Source: Bacteroidales bacterium (GTDB lineage: Bacteria > Bacteroidota > Bacteroidia > Bacteroidales > Paludibacteraceae). Taken from it: a DNA stretch of 6,132 bases. The stretch's first letter is position 1; each line of letters starts with the position of its first letter. A program made the position numbers and the translations under genes. The notes under the pieces were generated by a model that searched no databases, had not been told where the DNA came from, and worked only from the letters and a program-made list of their open reading frames with translations. Location: positions 1 to 6,132 of the forward strand of contig CAAGFD010000256.1 in assembly GCA_900769035.1 (NCBI GenBank). Direction: 5' to 3'. Positions 1 through 5,944 of the stretch are shown here, one piece after another.

Positions 1-594
1 ATCAAATGAGTTAAAATACTCTCTCATTGATTTATATACGCGAGATCTTTTTAGAAAAATCTCTTTCACACCATCATTAACTACCAAATCGACATATCTT
101 TGACGATATCTCATTTCTGCATCATCGAAAGAATCGTATGCTACACCATCTTTATATTTAACAATAGGAAGAGGGCGAAGAGATTTACTTAACACGGTAA
201 GTTCTTTACAATGCACAGAAATTTCACCCATTTGAGTTCTAAATACAAAACCCTTTACACCAATGAAATCACCAATATCCAGTAATTTTTTAAATACCGT
301 ATTATACATTTCAGGTTGTTCTTCCGTATTAAGATCATCACGAGAAATATATACTTGTATTCTACCCTTAGAATCTTGTAATTCTATAAAAGAGGCTTTA
401 CCCATGATACGGCGACTCATAATTCTTCCGGCGATACAAACATCTACAGGATCTGCATCATCTTTGAAATTAGATTTTATATCTATAGAAAAATTATCTG
501 TTGGGTACAACGCAGCGGGATACGGTTCAATACCCATTCCGCGTAAAGCATCTAAAGAATTTCTGCGAATTACTTCTTGTTCTGAAAGTTCCAT
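1..594 (-). CDS. lysS: Lysyl-tRNA synthetase, class II, N-terminal part (cut by window edge)
   Basis: This is the first 198 codons of a cytoplasmic class II lysyl-tRNA synthetase, which charges tRNA-Lys with lysine using ATP. The gene has no stop here because it continues past the left edge; full-length family members are roughly 500-580 residues. The protein opens MELSEQEVIRRNSLDALR, the usual N-terminal helix. An OB-fold anticodon-binding domain follows at about residues 50-140, with RIMSRRIMGKASFIELQD at 57-74 and GDFIGVKG at 108-115. The LysRS signature RYRQRYVDL is at 162-170, entering the catalytic domain. The catalytic class II motifs 2 and 3 lie outside the window. The start is ATG at 592-594: an in-frame stop (613-615, minus strand) lies just upstream with no other ATG between. 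No Shine-Dalgarno sequence is visible. It follows the DHH phosphoesterase gene by 22 nt and is probably the fifth gene of the trpS transcript. Confidence 0.96.
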   Translation of the reverse strand, partial: MELSEQEVIRRNSLDALRGMGIEPYPAALYPTDNFSIDIKSNFKDDADPVDVCIAGRIMSRRIMGKASFIELQDSKGRIQVYISRDDLNTEEQPEMYNTVFKKLLDIGDFIGVKGFVFRTQMGEISVHCKELTVLSKSLRPLPIVKYKDGVAYDSFDDAEMRYRQRYVDLVVNDGVKEIFLKRSRVYKSMREYFNSFD

Positions 595-616
595 AATTAG
601 TTTATTTAAGTTTCAT

Positions 617-1618
617 TTAATTTTGTAATATCTCTTTTAATTTGACAATTGTATTTTCCAATGAAGTATAGCTCTCACCTCCGGCAGCATTTTTATGACC
701 ACCACCACCGAATTTTTCAGCTAAAACATTTACCGGCACATCACCTTGCGAACGAAATGATAATTTAATTTTATCTTTATCCTCTCGCAAAAAAACCGAT
801 TTATTAATATTTTCAATTTGCAACGGCATATTTACAAAACCCTCGGTATCGCCGATAGCATAATTGAATTGTTTTTGCTCGTCAAGAGTAAGAGTAATTA
901 TAGCTGTATTACAATCATTTAAGATTTCCATTTTATTCAAGCAATAGCCCAATAATCTTAAACGATTTTCGGAATAAGTATTAAATACCTTTCTGTAAAT
1001 GTCGTCCTTATCTACACCTTTTTCGAGCAATAATTTTATAATAGTATAAATTTCAGGGTCATTAGAATTATAAGTAAAACCACCTGTATCTGTCATCATA
1101 CCGGTATATATACATTGAGCAGCCTCTAATGTAATCTCCGGATAATACCCCCATCGACATAAAAACCTGAAAACTAATTCGCTTGAAGAAGAAATCTCAG
1201 GATGAGAAATACAGACATCAGCCTTAATGTTAGGATTTAGATGGTGGTCGATAACAATTATTTTAGATTTTGAAGTCTCGATAAGAGGCTTCATACCATT
1301 TACTCTATCTAAAGAATTATAATCGATGCAGAATATCAAATCCGACTCTTTAAATATCTTCACTGATTCTGCTTTATTTTCTTCCATTATAACAACCTTC
1401 TCTATTCCGGGCATCCATTTAAAAAACGCAGGATACCTATTAGGAACCATCACTGTAACATTTTTACCTAATTTTGTCAACATATGATAAAATCCTAAAG
1501 TAGAACCGATTGCGTCACCATCAGGAGAGATATGACTTGTAAGTAATATTTTCTTTGAATTATCTATTAACTTACCGGCTTGAACAATATTACTTTCCAA
1601 AATGACTTTTGACAGCAT
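617..1618 (-). CDS. nrnA: DHH/DHHA1 phosphoesterase, NrnA-like (nanoRNase / pAp phosphatase)
   Basis: This is a complete 333-residue soluble phosphoesterase. NrnA enzymes degrade 2-5 nt RNA fragments to mononucleotides, and many also dephosphorylate 3'-phosphoadenosine 5'-phosphate (pAp) to AMP. The Mn-binding DHH-domain residues are all visible: HISPDGDAIGS at 29-39 (H29, D33, D35), D99 in FCIDYN, the DHH-type motif VIDHH at 122-126, and D177 in TGMMTDTGGF. The C-terminal DHHA1 domain carries the substrate-binding glycine motif GGGGHKNAAGG at 304-314, preceded by SFRS at 287-290. Length and two-domain order fit NrnA and not the longer RecJ. The gene lies 21 nt after EamA transporter B and 22 nt before lysS, so it is very likely co-transcribed with both. 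The true substrate (nanoRNA, pAp or a cyclic dinucleotide product) cannot be told from sequence. Nothing looks broken. Confidence 0.9.
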   Translation of the reverse strand: MLSKVILESNIVQAGKLIDNSKKILLTSHISPDGDAIGSTLGFYHMLTKLGKNVTVMVPNRYPAFFKWMPGIEKVVIMEENKAESVKIFKESDLIFCIDYNSLDRVNGMKPLIETSKSKIIVIDHHLNPNIKADVCISHPEISSSSELVFRFLCRWGYYPEITLEAAQCIYTGMMTDTGGFTYNSNDPEIYTIIKLLLEKGVDKDDIYRKVFNTYSENRLRLLGYCLNKMEILNDCNTAIITLTLDEQKQFNYAIGDTEGFVNMPLQIENINKSVFLREDKDKIKLSFRSQGDVPVNVLAEKFGGGGHKNAAGGESYTSLENTIVKLKEILQN

Positions 1619-1639
1619 AACAAATACGATATTATTTTT

Positions 1640-2581
1640 TCAATGATTTCTTATATTTTTTAGGCCCTTTACATTTACTCTTCTTGATACCTTGGTCATA
1701 TCCATCTGAGAAACAAACATTCCTATTATCACAATAACAAGACCTATCCATTTTATAAGTGGCATCATTTCATTTAATACAAAGATAGAAAGAATTGCAG
1801 TTACTCCCGGTGGAATATTATTAAATACATTGGCTCTGTTAGGACCAATAATTCTTACCCCGAAAGAGAAAAATAAGAAAGCAACGCACGAAGCAGAAAG
1901 AGCCAAAGCAATTATTGCATAGAAAGCATCTAATGTTTCATTATTATATTGTAAGGCAGAAATCTCCCCCCATTCGGTAATAAGAGAAGTTGGAATAAAA
2001 AAACAGAGTGAAATGCAAAAGTTATAAAATACTATTGTCAACGTATTATATTTTTCCGGAATTTTTCTAAGAATAAGTGTATATGAGATAGATGCAAGGA
2101 TAGCTATAAATAATAAGACAAAACCTATCAACGACACACTTATCTCACCACCTTTCTCTAAAATAATCATTAATACTCCGGCAATAGAGATAATGATTCC
2201 GATTAAATTTGTAAAAGTAACTTTTTCTCTTAAAACTATATAAGCAAAAACAGGAGTTAAAAGCGGAATGAGTGAAATCATTACGGAAGTAACTGTAGGA
2301 CTAACACCACTATCCAATGCTTTTGCTTCGCAAAGGAAATAGATAAATGGTTCGGCAAATGCAGCCAAAACAAAATATTTAAGATCTTTAAATTGAACTT
2401 TTTGAATTCTTCCTGTAATAAATCCGATAATACCCAGCACTATTGCCGCTATAGAAATTCTTAGGGTAACTAAAAACGCAGGAGAGAATACTTGTAATGC
2501 CCTATCGGAAAGCAGATAAGATGCTCCCCAAAATACTTGAGCTATTACTAATGCGAAAATTGCAATGGTTTGTTTTTTCAT
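1640..2581 (-). CDS. EamA-family (DMT superfamily) transporter B
   Basis: This is a 313-residue inner-membrane protein of the drug/metabolite transporter superfamily, with two EamA repeats (about residues 5-141 and 150-291) and ten predicted membrane helices, near 6-24, 36-56, 68-90, 95-117, 122-141, 150-171, 181-202, 218-243, 253-270 and 273-291. Family hallmarks are visible: FWGASYLL at 17-24, LREKVTFTNLIGIIISIAGV at 117-136 and the second-repeat NNIPPGVTAI at 254-263. It ends in a basic tail of about 20 residues (TKVSRRVNVKGLKNIRNH) that transporter A lacks; by the positive-inside rule this tail should be cytoplasmic. The family mostly exports amino acids, nucleosides and other small metabolites; the substrate here is unknown. 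Transporter A ends 12 nt upstream, and the two proteins are clear paralogues. ATG 2579-2581 is the natural start, with the first helix beginning right after it. Confidence 0.92.
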   Translation of the reverse strand: MKKQTIAIFALVIAQVFWGASYLLSDRALQVFSPAFLVTLRISIAAIVLGIIGFITGRIQKVQFKDLKYFVLAAFAEPFIYFLCEAKALDSGVSPTVTSVMISLIPLLTPVFAYIVLREKVTFTNLIGIIISIAGVLMIILEKGGEISVSLIGFVLLFIAILASISYTLILRKIPEKYNTLTIVFYNFCISLCFFIPTSLITEWGEISALQYNNETLDAFYAIIALALSASCVAFLFFSFGVRIIGPNRANVFNNIPPGVTAILSIFVLNEMMPLIKWIGLVIVIIGMFVSQMDMTKVSRRVNVKGLKNIRNH

Positions 2582-2593
2582 AGGATGATTTAA

Positions 2594-3484
2594 TTAGTGA
2601 TTATTTAATTTTAATCGAGATTGACATATGAATAAACCTATAATTACAACAAAAATACCTATCCATTTCAGCAGAGAGATGGACTCTCCAAAGAAAATCC
2701 AAACAGCTAATGCAGTTATGGCAGGCATAATATTACAAAAAGCATTTGCCTTGGTTACCCCAATAATCCTAACTACATAGCAGAAGCAAATATAACTTAT
2801 TACAGAGGCAACGACAGCTAATATTATTATTGACATTATTGAAGAGAATAATATTTCACGCTCTCCAAAATGTTTAAGGTCAAAAATCAAAAACGTAGGT
2901 ATAAAGAATAGCAAGCTAACCGCATGTACATAAAATACTATTGAGATATTAGAATAATGAGAAGGAATCTTTTTTAGACAAACGGAATATACTATTGCAG
3001 TAATAACAGCTATAAACAACAATAAAATACCTAATGCCGACACCTTCATCTCATCATTTTTAATTACCAACATCAATACACCACACAAAGATATAACTAT
3101 ACCCAAAACATTATTCCACAATACTTTTTCTTTTACTAAAAGCCAAGCGAATAACGGAGCAAATAAAGGAATAGTACTTAAGATAACGGATGCGATTGTG
3201 GCACTCACCATTGTTAACCCATATGCTTCGCAGATGAAATAACAAAACGGTTGTGAAAATCCGGCAATAAGGAAAAGCGGTATATCAGCTTTATCTATTT
3301 TCTGCAATTGTCCTGTAACTATACCAACTAAACCTAAAATCAAAGTAGCTAATGACATTCTGATAGTTACAACGGTAATCGGATTAAAACTTTTTAGAGC
3401 TTCTTGTGTAAATAAGAAAGAGCAAGCCCATACACTCATAGCAAATATTATTGCCAGATAAGCACTCAATAATTTTTTATTCAT
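2594..3484 (-). CDS. EamA-family (DMT superfamily) transporter A
   Basis: This is a 296-residue ten-helix inner-membrane transporter with two EamA repeats (about 7-141 and 149-288). Predicted helices lie near 8-27, 36-57, 68-90, 94-116, 122-141, 149-170, 179-202, 211-237, 245-266 and 270-287. The typical opening VWACSFLF (18-25) and the end-of-repeat block VKEKVLWNNVLGIV (117-130) are present, with NIMPAITALAVWIFFGES at 251-268 in the second repeat. It shares unusually specific segments with transporter B: QPFCYFICEA against EPFIYFLCEA, KKIPSHY against RKIPEKY, SIVFY against TIVFY, VRIIGVTKANAF against VRIIGPNRANVF, and LKWIG. This points to duplication of one ancestral gene. Its ATG overlaps the trpS stop as ATGA (3481-3484), suggesting translational coupling to the synthetase. 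The substrate is not known; amino-acid export is plausible for the superfamily but unproven. Confidence 0.92.
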   Translation of the reverse strand: MNKKLLSAYLAIIFAMSVWACSFLFTQEALKSFNPITVVTIRMSLATLILGLVGIVTGQLQKIDKADIPLFLIAGFSQPFCYFICEAYGLTMVSATIASVILSTIPLFAPLFAWLLVKEKVLWNNVLGIVISLCGVLMLVIKNDEMKVSALGILLLFIAVITAIVYSVCLKKIPSHYSNISIVFYVHAVSLLFFIPTFLIFDLKHFGEREILFSSIMSIIILAVVASVISYICFCYVVRIIGVTKANAFCNIMPAITALAVWIFFGESISLLKWIGIFVVIIGLFICQSRLKLNNH

Positions 3485-4470
3485 TTTTTAAAACCAATAA
3501 TAGCTCTAACTTCTTCTATTGTTTTCTTAGCACTTTCACGGGCTTTTTCAGCGCCTTCCATTGCTATTTTATTAAGCAAATCGGTATTATTTTCATACTC
3601 CATAATACGTTCTCGAATTGGAGCAGTAAATGCGGAAATATCTGCAACTAATTGCTTTTTAAGATCCCCATACCTAATAGAGCAATCATTCCACTTCTCT
3701 TCGAAATAATCGTAAGTATCTTGAGAAGAAACAATTCTAAGGAAAGTAAATAGATTTTCTATAACCTCAGGTTTTGGAGAATTCATTTGTTGAGGGCCTT
3801 GATCTGTAACTGCCTTCATTACTTTTTTCTTAATTATAGCCTCATCATCTTTCAAATAGATGCAATTTCCCTCTGATTTTCCCATTTTTCCGGATCCATC
3901 CAAGCCAGGTATTTTTACTGCTTTTTCACTTAAAGAAAAATTTTGAGGTTCCGGAAATAAATCAACACCATACATTGTATTAAAACGGCGAGCAAACTTA
4001 CGAGCCATTTCCATATTTTGTTCTTGGTCTTTACCTACAGGCACTTTTACTGCTTTATGAAGTAAAATATCAGCTGCCATAAGAGTCGGATATGTAAGTA
4101 AACCGGCATTAACATTTTCAGGTTGTTTACGTGCCTTCTCTTTAAATGTAGTACACCTTTCAAGTTCTCCTAAATATGCATTCATATTCAGGAATAAATA
4201 TAATTCCAAAACCTCTTTAACGTCACTTTGAAAATATATAGTAGCCTTAGAAGGATCTATACCACAAGCTAAATATTCTGCAAGAATAGTATTGGCACTA
4301 CGAATAATATCTTCCGGTTTAGGTCTAGTAGTTAAAGAATGCCAATCTGCAATAAAAAAATAGCAATTATAATCATTTTGCATTTGTAAAAAACTTTGTA
4401 CTGCTCCAAAGTAATTTCCAAGATGAAGATTTCCGGTGGGTCTTATACCACTAACAACTATTTCTCTCAT
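3481..4470 (-). CDS. trpS: Tryptophanyl-tRNA synthetase
   Basis: This is a complete 329-residue class I aminoacyl-tRNA synthetase that charges tRNA-Trp with tryptophan; the length is normal for bacterial TrpRS. It opens MREIVVSGIRPTGNLHLGNY, with the HIGH-type ATP motif as HLGN at 16-19. Other TrpRS marks are FFIADWHSL (38-46), LLTYPTLMAADILL (124-137), VPVGKDQEQNMEMA (143-156, where Geobacillus TrpRS has VGEDQ) and the KMSKS-type loop as KMGKS at 195-199. The helical C-terminal domain runs to IIGFKK. The G in KMGKS and the K in GKDQ set it apart from the Geobacillus/E. coli type and probably mark a subfamily, not a defect. It is the first gene of the minus-strand operon. A Bacteroidota-type promoter lies just upstream and gives a short leader of about 35 nt. 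No SD sequence precedes the ATG. The leader is too short for a T-box or leader-peptide attenuator. Confidence 0.97.
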   Translation of the reverse strand: MREIVVSGIRPTGNLHLGNYFGAVQSFLQMQNDYNCYFFIADWHSLTTRPKPEDIIRSANTILAEYLACGIDPSKATIYFQSDVKEVLELYLFLNMNAYLGELERCTTFKEKARKQPENVNAGLLTYPTLMAADILLHKAVKVPVGKDQEQNMEMARKFARRFNTMYGVDLFPEPQNFSLSEKAVKIPGLDGSGKMGKSEGNCIYLKDDEAIIKKKVMKAVTDQGPQQMNSPKPEVIENLFTFLRIVSSQDTYDYFEEKWNDCSIRYGDLKKQLVADISAFTAPIRERIMEYENNTDLLNKIAMEGAEKARESAKKTIEEVRAIIGFKK

Positions 4471-4511
4471 AAGAAGTTATAAAAACGATTTTTAATAATA
4501 TTATATTTATG

Positions 4512-4542
4512 CAAAGGTACGTTTTTTTTTGTAATTTACAAT
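4512..4542 (-). promoter_or_regulatory. Bacteroidota-type promoter for the trpS operon
   Basis: Read on the minus strand, the -7 element is TACCTTTG (4519-4512), a full match to TAnnTTTG. The -33 element is ATTG (4542-4539), three of four matches to TTTG. They are 19 bp apart, within the usual range. Transcription would begin near 4505, giving a leader of about 35 nt before the trpS ATG at 4470. The spacer contains a run of nine A (T on the plus strand, 4522-4530). The call rests on consensus match and position only. Confidence 0.75.
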
Positions 4543-4575
4543 AAGGATAGGAACACAAAAAAAAGAGAAAACGAC

Positions 4576-4607
4576 TTTGTGTGTACTATTATTTATTTGT
4601 ATCTTTG
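4576..4607 (+). promoter_or_regulatory. Bacteroidota-type promoter for the nitroreductase operon
   Basis: The -33 element TTTG (4576-4579) and the -7 element TATCTTTG (4600-4607) match the Bacteroidota sigma-ABfr consensus exactly, with a 20 bp spacer. An A-rich tract (about 4557-4570) sits just upstream and could act like an UP element. Transcription should begin near 4613, about 44 nt before ATG 4657. The promoter therefore rules out GTG 4579 as the start of the nitroreductase, since that codon overlaps the -33 box. The -33 box lies 33 bp from that of the divergent trpS promoter, close enough for shared control. Confidence 0.82.
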
Positions 4608-4656
4608 TAGCATTAATAAACGCAGTATTTTAATTAATAAAACACTATATTCTAAC

Positions 4657-5184
4657 ATGAAATCTTTTTACGATTTACTAAAAAATAGACGTTCGATAAG
4701 AAAATATCAAAACAGACCGATTGAGAAGGAAAAAATAGACTTAATAATGCAACAAGCATTGATGTCTCCTTCCTCAAAAAGAACCAACGGATGGGAATTT
4801 TATATTGTGGATAACAAGGAATTACTTTGTAAATTATCTACATGTAGAGAAATGGGTAGCAAATTTTTAGAGAATGCACCTCTTGCCATTGTTGTTTGTG
4901 CAACACCAGAAAAAAGTGATGTATGGTTTGAAGATGCTTCTATTGCCTCAATTATTATTCAATTGGCTGCTGCCGATTTGGAATTAGGTTCTTGTTGGGT
5001 TCAAGTATATAAACGAATGCATTCTGAAAATGAGACTGCAGGAGAATACATTAAATCTTTATTAAATATTCCGGACAATTTAGAAGTGCTTAATATTGTT
5101 TCTATTGGATATAAAGATGAAGAACGCAAACCATATGATGAATCAAAACTTCTCTATGATAAAATCCATACAACCTCACTATAA
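4657..5184 (+). CDS. Nitroreductase-family FMN oxidoreductase
   Basis: This is a 175-residue protein of the small single-domain nitroreductase superfamily, NAD(P)H-dependent FMN enzymes that work as cytoplasmic homodimers. The N-terminal RRSIRKYQNRPI (11-22) is the typical FMN-phosphate-binding block. SPSSKRTNGWEFYIV (about 38-52) matches the second FMN segment, usually SPSS..QPWEF; here the common QPW is NGW. ENAPLAIVV is the central strand, and a buried helix (DASIASIIIQLAAADLELGSCWVQV) leads to the conserved LGSCW. The C-terminal strand is IVSIGYKDEERKP. The start is ATG 4657, because a strong promoter occupies 4576-4607 and homologues begin at MKSFYDLLKNRRS-like sequence; the 26 extra residues readable from GTG 4579 have no family character. 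The in vivo substrate (quinone, nitro-compound, flavin) cannot be told. It is the first gene of the plus-strand operon, and its 3' end overlaps the next gene by 29 nt. Confidence 0.92.
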   Translation: MKSFYDLLKNRRSIRKYQNRPIEKEKIDLIMQQALMSPSSKRTNGWEFYIVDNKELLCKLSTCREMGSKFLENAPLAIVVCATPEKSDVWFEDASIASIIIQLAAADLELGSCWVQVYKRMHSENETAGEYIKSLLNIPDNLEVLNIVSIGYKDEERKPYDESKLLYDKIHTTSL

Positions 5185-5944
5185 CATAACATTCATCGGA
5201 TCCGGTAGAGTTGCACATCATTTGGCACCGGCATTTGCCAATGCCGGTCATAAAATAATTCAAGTATATAGTAGAAATATAGAGAATGCCATAGTTTTGG
5301 CAGATATGGTAGGCGCCGAACCTATTTGTAAATTTGACAGTGTCAATAAACTATCCGACATATACATATATTGCATTTCAGACGATGCCGTACAATGGGT
5401 TATGAACCATATACAAGTACACGAAGGTTTACATATTCATACTTCAGGCTCTTTAAGTATTGATATTTTCAAAAAAACACGTGTTGATTACGGGTGTCTT
5501 TATCCTCTTCAAACTTTCAGTAAAGATAAAAAAATAGATATGCGTAAAATATCTTTTTTTATCAATGCTAATAACAGATCCAACCTTAATAAAATTAATT
5601 TATTAGCACGTGACATAACCAATAATGTATACGAGGTAACCGACGAAGACAAGCGTTACATTCATTTAGCGGCTGTATTTGCTAATAACTTTACTAACTT
5701 GATGTATATTAAGGCTGAAAAAATATTACAAGACAAAAATATACCATTCAAAGTATTAGGTAATTTAATTCAAGAAGGTGTAAATAAAGCAAAGAAAATA
5801 GGCCCTCAAAAAGCACAAACGGGACCTGCCATTAGAGGTGATGTCAGGATTATTGACCAACATATTTCTATGCTATCCAACGAGCCGGAATGGCAAGAAG
5901 TATACACCATATTATCGGATTTAATAAAAAAAGAGAACACATGA
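5156..5944 (+). CDS. Rossmann-like / DUF2520 domain protein (putative NAD(P)-dependent oxidoreductase)
   Basis: This is a 262-residue protein with an N-terminal Rossmann nucleotide-binding domain followed by an all-helical DUF2520 domain, an arrangement resembling F420-dependent NADP oxidoreductase and 6-phosphogluconate-type dehydrogenases. ITFIGSGRVAHHLAPAF (11-27) is the dinucleotide-binding strand-loop-helix. YIYCISDDAV (70-79) and HIHTSGSL (93-100) follow the Rossmann pattern, and YPLQTF is at 116-121. The C-terminal domain shows HLAAVFANNFTNLMY (170-184) and the strongly conserved QTGPAIRGD (221-229). No physiological reaction is established for the family as far as I know. I start it at ATG 5156, which puts the glycine motif near residue 15; the upstream ATG 5096 would add 20 non-conserved residues lying wholly inside the nitroreductase frame. 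It overlaps the nitroreductase stop by 29 nt and the following gene by 4 nt (ATGA), so the three genes are almost certainly co-transcribed. Confidence 0.9.
   Translation: MIKSIQPHYNITFIGSGRVAHHLAPAFANAGHKIIQVYSRNIENAIVLADMVGAEPICKFDSVNKLSDIYIYCISDDAVQWVMNHIQVHEGLHIHTSGSLSIDIFKKTRVDYGCLYPLQTFSKDKKIDMRKISFFINANNRSNLNKINLLARDITNNVYEVTDEDKRYIHLAAVFANNFTNLMYIKAEKILQDKNIPFKVLGNLIQEGVNKAKKIGPQKAQTGPAIRGDVRIIDQHISMLSNEPEWQEVYTILSDLIKKENT

Noticed and set aside
95..102. TATCTTTG on the plus strand inside lysS
   Set aside because: It is antisense to lysS with no plus-strand gene downstream; a coincidental match.
263..628. 121-codon open frame on the plus strand
   Set aside because: It lies antisense to lysS, which has unmistakable LysRS motifs; the plus-strand translation is low in complexity, has no family resemblance and has no promoter.
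1780..1787. TATCTTTG on the minus strand inside transporter B, a possible internal promoter for nrnA-lysS
   Set aside because: There is no TTTG-like -33 box at 19-21 bp upstream, and it lies about 160 nt before the nrnA start inside coding sequence; a chance match is likely.
3086..3093. TATCTTTG on the minus strand inside transporter A
   Set aside because: No -33 box at proper spacing; nearby CAAA and CAAT sites are about 10 and 25 bp away.
3451..3651. 66-codon open frame on the plus strand
   Set aside because: It is antisense to the end of trpS and the start of transporter A; it is rich in F, S and N, as expected for the complement of AT-rich coding DNA.
4471..4656. T-box, riboswitch or leader-peptide attenuator ahead of trpS
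   Set aside because: The predicted trpS leader is only about 35 nt and contains no Trp codon run or room for alternative hairpins.
5096..5155. Longer N terminus for the DUF2520 protein from ATG 5096
   Set aside because: It would add 20 residues wholly inside the nitroreductase frame, with no family character; ATG 5156 places the glycine-rich motif where Rossmann proteins normally have it.
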